64,000 nucleotides of DNA from Shinella daejeonensis. GTDB taxonomy: Bacteria; Pseudomonadota; Alphaproteobacteria; Rhizobiales; Rhizobiaceae. Below are positions 35,319-43,506 of the stretch, in pieces (within the stretch, counting starts at the first letter, position 1; the number at the start of each line of letters is the position of its first letter). The translations under genes were made by a program, and so were the position numbers. The notes under the pieces are model-generated. The model was not told the DNA's origin. It worked only from the letters and a program-made list of their open reading frames with translations, and made no database searches. The stretch lies in NCBI RefSeq assembly GCF_024281235.1, contig NZ_JAHWXY010000001.1, positions 1,302,001 through 1,366,000 of the forward strand. Reading direction: 5' to 3'.

Positions 35319-35984
35319 CTAGAAAATGCCAGGCTCCAGCCGCTCGATGATCTCATCGATTTCCTTCGCGCTCCGCCGGCGCTGCTGATAGTGGATCGAT
35401 CGCGCCTTTTCGATGTCGTTGTCCAACAGAGCTTCGACCAGGGCGGCATGGGCTTCGGTGGATCGGACGGGCGTCGGGCGAAACGTTCGGGTGATCGTCC
35501 GCACACGCCACATCTGTTCCAGCAATTGACTTGCACTTTTCCTCAACACCTCATTTCCGCTTAGCGTGAGGAGCGCACTATGAAAATCGGCATCGGCCTC
35601 CGACCATAGCTTCAAGTCGTCGATACCATTGGCCGTTCTCATTTTCTCAACGGCGTCGACGAGCGGTTGGATATCCGCGCGCGAACATCGCTCGAGAATC
35701 AAATCGATCGAAAGCAGTTCGAGGCCCAGCAAGACCTCTTGCACGTCCCAGAGTTCCCGGCGAGAAATCAGGGGGACACGGAAACCCTGGCGTGGCATCA
35801 CTTCCAGAAGCTTTTCCTCGGAAAGACGCTGCAACGCCACCCGGATCGGGGTGCGGCTCATCCCCAGCCGCTTCTCGACGTCGCCGATGGAAATGGAAAC
35901 GCCCGGCCGATAACTTCCGGCGAGAATGTCACGCTTCAGGGTCGAATAGGCGATGTCATAGTTGGTTTGATTTTCGGAAGTCAT
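35319..35984 (-). CDS. GntR-family regulator with FCD-type ligand domain
   Basis: 221 aa. N-terminal winged helix: YSTLKRDILAGSYRPGVSISIGDVEKRLGMSRTPIRVALQRLSEEKLLEVMPRQGF. The C-terminal helical FCD-like domain has the metal/ligand-binding pattern ADADFHSALLTLSGNEVL and EAHAALVEALLDNDIEKA. Such regulators sense small organic acids. Transcribed toward the ABC operon, and its upstream region holds the same TATAC-N6-GTATA operator as that operon, so it probably represses both itself and the 29988-35008 operon. Confidence 0.9.
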   Translation of the reverse strand: MTSENQTNYDIAYSTLKRDILAGSYRPGVSISIGDVEKRLGMSRTPIRVALQRLSEEKLLEVMPRQGFRVPLISRRELWDVQEVLLGLELLSIDLILERCSRADIQPLVDAVEKMRTANGIDDLKLWSEADADFHSALLTLSGNEVLRKSASQLLEQMWRVRTITRTFRPTPVRSTEAHAALVEALLDNDIEKARSIHYQQRRRSAKEIDEIIERLEPGIF

Positions 35985-36009
35985 CGGTCGTCCAGATCGG
36001 AAATCTATT

Positions 36010-36025
36010 TATACAAAGCCGTATA
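36010..36025. promoter_or_regulatory. GntR operator in front of the regulator's own gene
   Basis: TATAC (36010-36014), six bases, GTATA (36021-36025): identical arms and spacing to 29955-29970. It lies 26 bases upstream of the GntR start, overlapping AT-rich promoter-like sequence on the minus strand. Confidence 0.7.
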
Positions 36026-36091
36026 CATAAATTGACGCAAAAAGTCCATGCCGGCGAGATCTGTTCCCATGAGCACGTGAACGCATCGCGC

Positions 36092-37644
36092 AATGCAGTT
36101 GGCCTGCGATTTCTGAACTGCTAGGCTCGGGGTGCATCTCGTCAAGCTGTCATCGTGGTTGCGGTTGGCCTGCGATTTCTGAACTGCTAGGCTGTTGCCG
36201 GTGTTGAGGTTCGCGCCGATGCCGTTGCGGTTGGCCTGCGATTTCTGAACTGCTAGGCTTCGCCTCTTTCGCTTCGTCCATGTCGGCCTGTTGCGGTTGG
36301 CCTGCGATTTCTGAACTGCTAGGCTTGTAGCTGGACGCTCAAGGTACATGACGAGTTGCGGTTGGCCTGCGATTTCTGAACTGCTAGGCTGAGCAATCGT
36401 ACATGCAGCTAATATAGTCCGTTGCGGTTGGCCTGCGATTTCTGAACTGCTAGGCTAGGTACATGACGAGCAATCGTACATGCAGCTGTTGCGGTTGGCC
36501 TGCGATTTCTGAACTGCTAGGCTACACATCTTCCCCTCGAGCGATGCGACATAGTTGCGGTTGGCCTGCGATTTCTGAACTGCTAGGCTGCGGAGGCACG
36601 AGGCGATGAACATGCAGCAGTTGCGGTTGGCCTGCGATTTCTGAACTGCTAGGCTGGCAAAGCTGCGCGGCAGGAGGGTTGCGCCGTTGCGGTTGGCCTG
36701 CGATTTCTGAACTGCTAGGCTCCTCGACAACCGCCTTCGTCTGCGCTGCGCGTTGCGGTTGGCCTGCGATTTCTGAACTGCTAGGCTCTCGGCCATATCG
36801 AAGATGCTGGCCGGCTCGTTGCGGTTGGCCTGCGATTTCTGAACTGCTAGGCTGACGCTCAAGGTACATGACGAGCAATCGTAGTTGCGGTTGGCCTGCG
36901 ATTTCTGAACTGCTAGGCTGTCCATTCGGACCTCCAGGTGTAGCTGGACGTTGCGGTTGGCCTGCGATTTCTGAACTGCTAGGCTAGTACCGCAGAGTTT
37001 TGCCAGAATGCCTTGGTTGCGGTTGGCCTGCGATTTCTGAACTGCTAGGCTGATCTTGTTGCAGTGCCACCGCGCCCCTCTGGTTGCGGTTGGCCTGCGA
37101 TTTCTGAACTGCTAGGCTGTCTGCGATAAACGATATAGCTCCAGATCTGTTGCGGTTGGCCTGCGATTTCTGAACTGCTAGGCTGCAGGGCAACCATGAT
37201 GGCTTCCATTTCCTGTTGCGGTTGGCCTGCGATTTCTGAACTGCTAGGCTCTAGTGTAACGCATCACCGTCTCCTGACAGTTGCGGTTGGCCTGCGATTT
37301 CTGAACTGCTAGGCTGGAAACCGTTTGTGATGAATGGTGGATTGCGTTGCGGTTGGCCTGCGATTTCTGAACTGCTAGGCTGCAGGGCAACCATGATGGC
37401 TTCCATTTCCTGTTGCGGTTGGCCTGCGATTTCTGAACTGCTAGGCTCTAGTGTAACGCATCACCGTCTCCTGACAGTTGCGGTTGGCCTGCGATTTCTG
37501 AACTGCTAGGCTGATCCACACAGCATTGTTCGCCTTCACCTGGTTGCGGTTGGCCTGCGATTTCTGAACTGCTAGGCTGGCCCGCCGCCTTGGTCGACGC
37601 GAGTGGTTGTTGCGGTTGGCCTGCGATTTCTGAACTGCTAGGCT
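36092..37644 (+). CRISPR. Type II-C CRISPR array, 24 repeats / 23 spacers
   Basis: 36-bp repeat beginning GTTGCGGTTGGCC and ending GAACTGCTAGGCT on the plus strand; spacers 29-31 bp. The first copy (36092-36127) has three changes at its 5' end and is the degenerate, leader-distal terminus. The crRNA strand is plus, because the tracrRNA antirepeat at 42485 pairs with it; the array therefore points toward cas2, opposite to the cas genes, as known for other II-C loci. Each repeat ends TGCTAGGCT, an extended -10-like motif, so spacers may be transcribed from repeat-borne promoters. Two spacers occur twice (37185/37382 and 37251/37448). Confidence 0.97.
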
Positions 37645-37716
37645 CGATATTGTCCCAAACCCCTGTTTCGACAGTGGTTTTGGGGCTTTATCACGCCATG
37701 AAATGATCCGTGGACA
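37645..37716. promoter_or_regulatory. Short spacer-integration end (leader) next to cas2
   Basis: A 72-bp stretch between the last II-C repeat and the cas2 stop. It contains an imperfect hairpin (CCCAAACCCCTG...CAGTGGTTTTGGG). By position it is the likely leader where new spacers join; it may also end the cas9-cas1-cas2 transcript. Confidence 0.45.
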
Positions 37717-38091
37717 CTAGAAAAGTGCAATCTGTTCGGGATTTTTCTTTCGGGTGCGGCGGCTTTGATCGCTGAATCGGACGATATTTTCATATTGCCT
37801 ATCCGTAAATTGAAAGATGAAAACATCGCCCCGCTCCGGGAGATGGGATCCGATGCGCCGCGTGTAGGTTTCAAACTGTTCCTGCCCGTTCACCAATCGA
37901 AGGTAATTCGAAAGCTGGCTCATCTCAAAGCCCTGATCAAGCAGGAACTGGCGAAATTTCGTCGCTTCGGCGCGATGCCTTTTGGTATCCACCGGCAGAT
38001 CGAACGTAACGAGCATCCACATCATCCGATAAGCGGACATGTAGGACGGTTTCGTCCGCTCTCCCCGTTGTTCCGTATGGAGCGTTGTCAT
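37717..38091 (-). CDS. cas2: Cas2 (type II-C)
   Basis: 124 aa. Core begins MWMLVTFDLPVDTKRHR with the conserved Asp of the first strand, then FEMSQLSNYLRLVNG and a DRQYENIVRFSD C-terminus. Its ATG at 38091 overlaps the cas1 stop by 4 bases; a second Met at codon 18 (MSAYRMMWMLV) is an alternative start. Spacer integration with Cas1. Distinct from the I-C Cas2 in the window, so each system has its own adaptation pair. Confidence 0.93.
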   Translation of the reverse strand: MTTLHTEQRGERTKPSYMSAYRMMWMLVTFDLPVDTKRHRAEATKFRQFLLDQGFEMSQLSNYLRLVNGQEQFETYTRRIGSHLPERGDVFIFQFTDRQYENIVRFSDQSRRTRKKNPEQIALF

Positions 38092-39014
38092 GGCGTCCCG
38101 CCCGGCCGGGCAAGGCCGGATAACGTCAGCGGGTCAAGTGGCGAAGGCAGCTCCAGGCCCTCGTCCTCCTTGTCGAAACGCGCCGCCAGTTGCTGTGCAA
38201 GCCGCGTGGCATGCACGTGCAGCGGGCTCATACCGTGCGGTGCCGGCAGATCCAGCGCCGTCAATGTCACCAGTGCGGTCTTTGCTTCGGGCGAAACCTC
38301 CCGCGACCCGTCCTGCACGAGATTGTAGACGGCCCTGTCGATGATCGGCCGATAGGGCTCCATCAGGTCGTCCGCCAGGGCAAAGGCATTGGCGCGGTTG
38401 CAGTGATGGAGCCCGATCGAGGGATGCAGGCCGGCGACACAGATGGCCCGGCTGACGGTCGCACGCAGCACCGTATAGCCGTAGTTCAAGAGCGCATTGG
38501 CGCCTTCGCCGTCCTGATCGCGCCGGAAATCCGGTCCCATGAACGCTTGCCAGTAACGCCGCGCGGCTTGCGCTTCCACATTGTCCGGATCGCCGGAGCG
38601 GACCTTGCGGGCGAGCCTGTCGAAAGCGCCGGCCTCCGCCCCGACCGATGCCAGCACCGCGCCCTGCATGCGGATCTTCGCGACCACGATATCCCGCCAG
38701 ATGCGCTTGGCCAAAGGCCGCGACGCGTCCACCTGGGCGTTCAGCCGCCTGCCCTGCAGATGATTGCCCTGCAACGGCCAGACACAGGCCACCGGCGCAT
38801 GGTTCGCCGCGCACAACACAACCGGCACTGCCCGCTCCGAGAGACGGACGAAGACCGTATTCGACCATGTCAGCCCATGCGCATGGGCGATAACGCCGCC
38901 GATATCATCAAGCGCTACGCGGCCCATCTCCTCCCGGTCCTTCGACACGGTAAGGAAGCCACGATGAACGGCCACATGCAGGCCGTCAGAGGAAAGATCA
39001 ACCACACGCTGCAT
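38088..39014 (-). CDS. cas1: Cas1 integrase (type II-C)
   Basis: 308 aa. Metal ligands of Cas1 seen: Glu147 in NVEAQAARRYW, His203/His204 in GLHPSIGLHH, and Asp215/Asp216 with Glu219 in FALADDLMEPYRP. The protein is 36 aa shorter than the I-C Cas1 and clearly different in sequence, fitting the type II-C form. It lies 53 bases after cas9 and overlaps cas2 by 4 bases. Confidence 0.95.
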   Translation of the reverse strand: MQRVVDLSSDGLHVAVHRGFLTVSKDREEMGRVALDDIGGVIAHAHGLTWSNTVFVRLSERAVPVVLCAANHAPVACVWPLQGNHLQGRRLNAQVDASRPLAKRIWRDIVVAKIRMQGAVLASVGAEAGAFDRLARKVRSGDPDNVEAQAARRYWQAFMGPDFRRDQDGEGANALLNYGYTVLRATVSRAICVAGLHPSIGLHHCNRANAFALADDLMEPYRPIIDRAVYNLVQDGSREVSPEAKTALVTLTALDLPAPHGMSPLHVHATRLAQQLAARFDKEDEGLELPSPLDPLTLSGLARPGGTP

Positions 39015-39067
39015 AATGAGAGACTAACTCAATCATGCCCTTTCGTCCGGCAAACCTTAATCCTTGG

Positions 39068-42000
39068 TTAACCGCCCTGCTTCTCCCACCAGGGGCCGGG
39101 ATCGAACACCTGCCCGATCTCATCGATGCGGACCTGCCGCGGCCTGTATTCTTTCAGCGGGTTGGGTCTCGGGCGAAGCGGCTTGTAGGTTTTCTCCTTC
39201 TCCCGTTTGTCGAGATTGCCCGCCTCGTTGTGCGCATCGAGGTACAGTTGCTTGTTGCGCTGGTCGAACTTGCGGACGATGGCGATGATGCGCTTCCCGC
39301 TACCGGGGTCGTCATAGGCGACCATATCCCCCTTCTTGAGGCTCATGATCTTGCGGGCGTTGTGGTTTTCGAGCCGCATGCGGGGCACGAAACCGGGCCG
39401 GTGCGCATCGAAGGTCGTCACCACCTCGGCATCCCATTTGCCGTCCGCCAGTTCCCAGACATCGAAGCGATCGTTGCCGCCCGGCAGATAACCCTTCCTG
39501 TGCCGCCCGCCGCCATGGGTGATCCAGACGGGATTGGCCGCCTCGGCGATGCGGACGTGGCGGATGCCCTTGAATTTCGCGTCGCCCCTGACGAAATCCA
39601 GCACCGCCTGTTCGAACGCCTTGCCCTCCAGCCCGCGTGTCGCCTCGTAAAGCCGGTCCCTCAGCTCCGAATGGCCGTGCGCGTTGGTCCTGATCTTCAT
39701 GATATCGGCGCGGCTGCGGATATCGGTGATGGCGATGCGGCGCACGACGATATCGTTGCCGACGGCGTCCTTTTCGCCGGTGTATCCGTAGGCGGTATCA
39801 TTGTGCAACTTGCCCGCCGTCTGCCCGCGACCCTTTGCATCGCCTTCGCGGCTCACCGTGCCGTGATCCGGCTTGTGGCTGACGACGATGGCGCTGACCG
39901 CCGCACGGACATCCTCGCGGAAGCTCGCCCATGGCGGATCGATCCGCTCGACGACACGCTCGGCCCCGCGCTCCTCAGCCGCCGCGGACGCCGTCGCCAG
40001 ACGCTGGATGAGCGCACGCGAGGTACAGGCGATGACGATGGCGTCGATGGCGTGGTGGCGATGGTCCAGCCGGTTCTTCGGCTTGGCCATGTCACCGCCG
40101 ATGAGATTATGGCCATGCAGCAATTCGTTGAGGCTCCACTGGCGGCGCAGCATCTCGGTCATCCGCCCGGGCAAGGCGCGAATGCGTGCGTGCTTCCTAT
40201 ATTGTCCGTCGAGCCCGGCCTCAGTACGCCATCGGGTTTTGTCTTCGAGTTTTTCTTCACGAACCGGGTAAAGATGGGCGAGGTAGGTCAGCGCCAGTCG
40301 GGAAATATACTGCATGTCGGTCAATTGCCGGGCGAGAAAACCTTCCTCCTCGCCAAAGCGCGCCATGGCATCCTCGCCAAATCGCCATTGCTTGTTCTTC
40401 GGCAGCGTCGTGACGCGCGCCAGGATCGCGTCATAGCGGCTGCGCCATTGTGGCACGCTCGACGGAGGCCGGTTCTTCTTCTCGCGGTTGCAGGACGTGC
40501 AGCACAGGATCCGGTTCGCCTTGCTGTCGTCCAGCGTCTTCGAATAGGGCAGGATGTGATCGATATCCGTCTCGCCGTTGAAGAGCATGTGGCCGGCTAT
40601 GGCCTTGCCGCAATAGATGCAGACACGGTTTTCCGGCTTCTGGTTCAGGTCTTCCCACAATTCCAGCCGGAGGCGGTTGTAACCGGTGTCCAACTGCCGG
40701 AAGGTCTCGGTCAGCTTTTTGCCCCGTTCGATCGCCGCTCTCGTATTCCGCCCGATCCGGCGATTGACCTCGTCGCGCTCCCGGTCGTTCATCTTCAGTT
40801 CGCGGCCAACCTCGATGGCGATCCGGTCCGGCTTGCCGTATGTCCGGATCAGCGCGTTGACCACACGGCGCAACTGGTTGAGCGCGATATGGACGGTCGG
40901 ATTGGTGATGCGACCCATGGAATCGTCATAGGGATCGTCGGGCTCGCCCGTTCCCGGAGGAATATGGCGCGCCAGAACCTCCTGATATTTCGGCAGTTGA
41001 TCCACACCCTTGCGGTTCGGATCGGCTTCGGAATTGGTGCGGCCGTAAACCCGCTTCGCCGCTTCCGCCTCGGTGATGACGAAACCGCCTTCACCCACGT
41101 CGTTTTCCAGCGCGTCGATGAGCGCGGTCAGCGCGGATCGGCCCAGCCTGCCGAAACCGTCCGGCACCGGTGTGTCGGCCACCGCCCGGGCATGGGCCTC
41201 ATCCAGCCCCGCCTCCGTTTTCAGCCAGTTCATGAGGGTGTTGTAGTCAGGTTCGGTGCGCAGTTTTTCAGTGATGGACGCCTGCGCCTCCACCGGTAGT
41301 TCCGCCCAGCGGTTGCCGAAGCATTCCGGGCGCGACATGCGGAAATGGATCACATCGCCTTCGAGATCGCTGCGATTGTCGGCCTCCTTGTTGAAGCGCA
41401 CCTCCCGCCCGAGCTTCAGCGTGCTCCGCAACTTCGAGAAGGGCACCTTGCCCTGCTTGTTGAGGCTCGTCCGCAGTTGCAGCGCCAGTGTATTGCGCTC
41501 TTCCGGCGTCAGCTTGATGTGCTTCTGGTCCTCCCCGACGATCTCCAGTTCGTTGAGCTCCTTGAGCAGCCGGAACTTCTGGAACAGCGGATGCGCCTTC
41601 GGCAATCGCTCCTCCAGCGGGTTGTAGGAGCATTTCCCCGGCTTCACCGGCCGCAGCGGGCGCTGGTGGAAGACCACCGCGCGCAATTCCCCGATTGCCG
41701 CGTCGGTGAGCAGCTCGGGATGAAAAAGCGTCTGGCGGGCCATGATCCGGTCGAATTCGCGCTCAAGCGCGCCACGCGAAGGATAGAAGGCATAGCCCTC
41801 CCCGTCAGGTGCGATACGGGCACGAACCGGCAGGCCTTGCAGCCGGCGCATGTGCAGCCATTCGCCGATGGTCCGCGCGCCCGCCTCCGCCATCTTTTCA
41901 TCGAGCGCGCGCATCCCCTCGGAAATCACGCCCTGTTCGGGGTCGTTGCTGTCGGCCTTGCGATTGCTCTTGAATCCGCGGCGCTGATTGAGATGGAATA

Positions 42001-42421
42001 TCGCGCGGCCGATCTCATGGGGCGACAGCGCCTCGTCCAGCGCGCGTGCGCGCAAGGCATAGACGGAGGACGAGAGGTCGCCCGCCTTGCCGTCCCCATG
42101 GTTCTTCACCAGTTCCGCGCGAGCCCCCTCAGCCGCGGGCATCAGCCCGAGATCGACCAGAAGGTCGACAAGACGCTGCCGCCGCTTCAGATAGCGATCC
42201 CGCCGGCGCCTTGACCCACGCGCCTGACGCCGTGCCACCGCCAGGGAAGCCTTCGACTGCGGATCACGCCCGGCCATTTCCGATTGCGAGAAGATGCGCA
42301 CGCCGCTGGCAACGATACGGCCTTCATCGCTTTCACCCGGTTCACCGCGTGTTTCGATGATCGCCCAGCCGAGTGAGTTCGTGCCGAGATCGAGTCCAAG
42401 CGTCGTAATCCGTCCAGCCAT
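39068..42421 (-). CDS. cas9: Cas9 (type II-C)
   Basis: 1117 aa from the ATG at 42421, with GGAGG 5 bases upstream; size typical of II-C. RuvC-I: LGLDLGTNSLGWAI (Asp11). Arg-rich bridge helix about 62-90 (RRQARGSRRRRDRYLKRRQR). RuvC-II: RIAIEVGREL (Glu537). HNH: catalytic His622 in DIDHILPYS with Asn636, plus paired CxxC (Cys601/604 and 641/644) that may bind zinc. RuvC-III: HHAIDA (His790, Asp793). C-terminal PAM-interacting region is not assigned. All catalytic residues are present, so an active nuclease is expected. The PAM cannot be read from the protein. Confidence 0.97.
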   Translation of the reverse strand: MAGRITTLGLDLGTNSLGWAIIETRGEPGESDEGRIVASGVRIFSQSEMAGRDPQSKASLAVARRQARGSRRRRDRYLKRRQRLVDLLVDLGLMPAAEGARAELVKNHGDGKAGDLSSSVYALRARALDEALSPHEIGRAIFHLNQRRGFKSNRKADSNDPEQGVISEGMRALDEKMAEAGARTIGEWLHMRRLQGLPVRARIAPDGEGYAFYPSRGALEREFDRIMARQTLFHPELLTDAAIGELRAVVFHQRPLRPVKPGKCSYNPLEERLPKAHPLFQKFRLLKELNELEIVGEDQKHIKLTPEERNTLALQLRTSLNKQGKVPFSKLRSTLKLGREVRFNKEADNRSDLEGDVIHFRMSRPECFGNRWAELPVEAQASITEKLRTEPDYNTLMNWLKTEAGLDEAHARAVADTPVPDGFGRLGRSALTALIDALENDVGEGGFVITEAEAAKRVYGRTNSEADPNRKGVDQLPKYQEVLARHIPPGTGEPDDPYDDSMGRITNPTVHIALNQLRRVVNALIRTYGKPDRIAIEVGRELKMNDRERDEVNRRIGRNTRAAIERGKKLTETFRQLDTGYNRLRLELWEDLNQKPENRVCIYCGKAIAGHMLFNGETDIDHILPYSKTLDDSKANRILCCTSCNREKKNRPPSSVPQWRSRYDAILARVTTLPKNKQWRFGEDAMARFGEEEGFLARQLTDMQYISRLALTYLAHLYPVREEKLEDKTRWRTEAGLDGQYRKHARIRALPGRMTEMLRRQWSLNELLHGHNLIGGDMAKPKNRLDHRHHAIDAIVIACTSRALIQRLATASAAAEERGAERVVERIDPPWASFREDVRAAVSAIVVSHKPDHGTVSREGDAKGRGQTAGKLHNDTAYGYTGEKDAVGNDIVVRRIAITDIRSRADIMKIRTNAHGHSELRDRLYEATRGLEGKAFEQAVLDFVRGDAKFKGIRHVRIAEAANPVWITHGGGRHRKGYLPGGNDRFDVWELADGKWDAEVVTTFDAHRPGFVPRMRLENHNARKIMSLKKGDMVAYDDPGSGKRIIAIVRKFDQRNKQLYLDAHNEAGNLDKREKEKTYKPLRPRPNPLKEYRPRQVRIDEIGQVFDPGPWWEKQGG

Positions 42422-42449
42422 AGCCACCTCCCCGTGAATACTTGCAGCA

Positions 42450-42478
42450 TTGACAATCAAGGCGAGTTAGGCAACATA
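42450..42478 (+). promoter_or_regulatory. Promoter of tracrRNA
   Basis: TTGACA at 42450-42455, exact consensus -35, with a -10-like AACATA/ACATAC 17-18 bases downstream. Transcription would start near 42484-42485, at the first base of the antirepeat. Confidence 0.65.
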
Positions 42479-42484
42479 CCTATC

Positions 42485-42566
42485 GTTCAGAAATCGCAGT
42501 CCAGCCGTTTAAACAAGCTGAGATATGCACCAGATAAGGCGTCCGCTTCGGCGGACGCTTTTTTTT
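42485..42566 (+). ncRNA. tracrRNA of the type II-C system
   Basis: Bases 42485-42507 (GTTCAGAAATCGCAG then TCCAGCCG) are the reverse complement of the II-C repeat except for two positions (one mismatch, one G-U). They are followed by a short linker, a small middle hairpin region and a strong terminator hairpin. This fixes crRNA strand as plus in the array. Divergent from cas9, in its upstream region, about 82 nt long. Confidence 0.92.
42539..42566 (+). terminator. Rho-independent terminator of tracrRNA
   Basis: GCGTCCGC-TTCG-GCGGACGC perfect 8-bp stem with a UUCG tetraloop followed by eight T residues (42559-42566). Confidence 0.95.
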
Positions 42567-43017
42567 GTAGCGACATACAAGCCCCATACTTCAGGATTGT
42601 CCGCAGAACGTCCGAAAGCTCATGAAGTCATATGATGACATGACATCTACGTCGCGAAGCCATACCCGCCACCCGCATCAGAACATACTCGACTGCATAT
42701 CGGCTTGGCGTCGTCGCCTGAGGGTCACGCCCGGCAGCAACGGTCTACGCAGTCTGATCAAGTGCGGAGCAAGCCGATACGCTGCATGTCGTGAAAACAG
42801 TCCAAGTTTTTGTCTGCATCCCCACCGGCTCAGTTCTGAGCGGAAATCAACACGGCCGCGAAACAGGCGCTTGCCGCGCATCTGGAGGAAAGCCTCAGCC
42901 GCTACCGTGCTCTGCTGACCGAACCGCCAACCCTGAAATGAACGCCCGGCCTTGCCGACCGGACCGATATCGGCACAGCAGTCGACAATCGACGTCGTAT
43001 TCCGGAATATCGCCATA
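42567..43017. other. Gene-poor stretch between tracrRNA and the riboflavin kinase gene
   Basis: About 450 bp. No open frame here looks convincing. A 34-codon stretch at 42840-42941 (plus strand, INTAAKQALAAHLEESLSR followed by YRALLTEPPTLK and a stop) reads like the C-terminal scrap of a lost gene. A 12-bp palindrome TATTCCGGAATA (42998-43009) sits just past the riboflavin-kinase stop. Confidence 0.4.
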
Positions 43018-43506
43018 CTATAGAGACAGGTCAAAAGGCATCATCGATGCCGTGCCCGACAAGACGCTTTTGGCCATCACCGCATCACGCTCGATTTGCG
43101 CACGCAGTTCCGCCAGGCTGCCAAACTTCAATTCCGGGCGAATGAGATGGCAAAACGTGACTTCGCAGACCTGGCCGTAGAGATCGCCGCAGAAATCGAA
43201 CAGATGCGTTTCCAGGAGCATCTTTCCGTCCGCCTCGACCGTTGGCCGTACGCCAAGCGAAGCGACACCCGCGAACCGCCGACCGGACGCATCCGTGAAC
43301 CATACGGCATAGACGCCTGACGGCACAGGCGGATGCTCCGGAACCGCCATATTCGCGGTGGGATATCCAAGTTGCCGGCCGATCCGCGCGCCCTTCACGA
43401 CCACGCCCCGGAAAACCGCATCCACGGACGATGGTTCGGGAAATGCGGGCGGCGCTGGCGAAATCCGGGCAGGCCGCTTCATCGAGACAGGTTCCATGGG
43501 CTTCAT
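43018..43506 (-). CDS. Stand-alone riboflavin kinase
   Basis: 162 aa consisting only of a riboflavin-kinase domain: FRGVVVKGARIGRQLGYPTANM (ATP/riboflavin-binding GxxxGYPTAN), SGVYAVWFTDASGR, VASLGVRPT, LETHLFDFCGDLYG. It makes FMN from riboflavin and ATP. The usual bacterial RibF also has an FMN adenylyltransferase domain at the N-terminus, which is absent here, so this protein would yield FMN and not FAD. The ATG at 43506 overlaps the ribBA stop (ATGA); a longer open frame upstream is in ribBA. Part of a flavin-related gene cluster. Confidence 0.88.
   Translation of the reverse strand: MKPMEPVSMKRPARISPAPPAFPEPSSVDAVFRGVVVKGARIGRQLGYPTANMAVPEHPPVPSGVYAVWFTDASGRRFAGVASLGVRPTVEADGKMLLETHLFDFCGDLYGQVCEVTFCHLIRPELKFGSLAELRAQIERDAVMAKSVLSGTASMMPFDLSL

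Noticed and set aside
39035-41299. 754-codon open frame on the plus strand opposite cas9
   Set aside because: It is the antisense of a GC-rich gene with intact Cas9 catalytic motifs; low-complexity basic protein with no family pattern.
42678-43034. 118-codon minus-strand frame between tracrRNA and the riboflavin kinase gene
   Set aside because: No ribosome site, no family pattern, and it overlaps the riboflavin-kinase 3' end.
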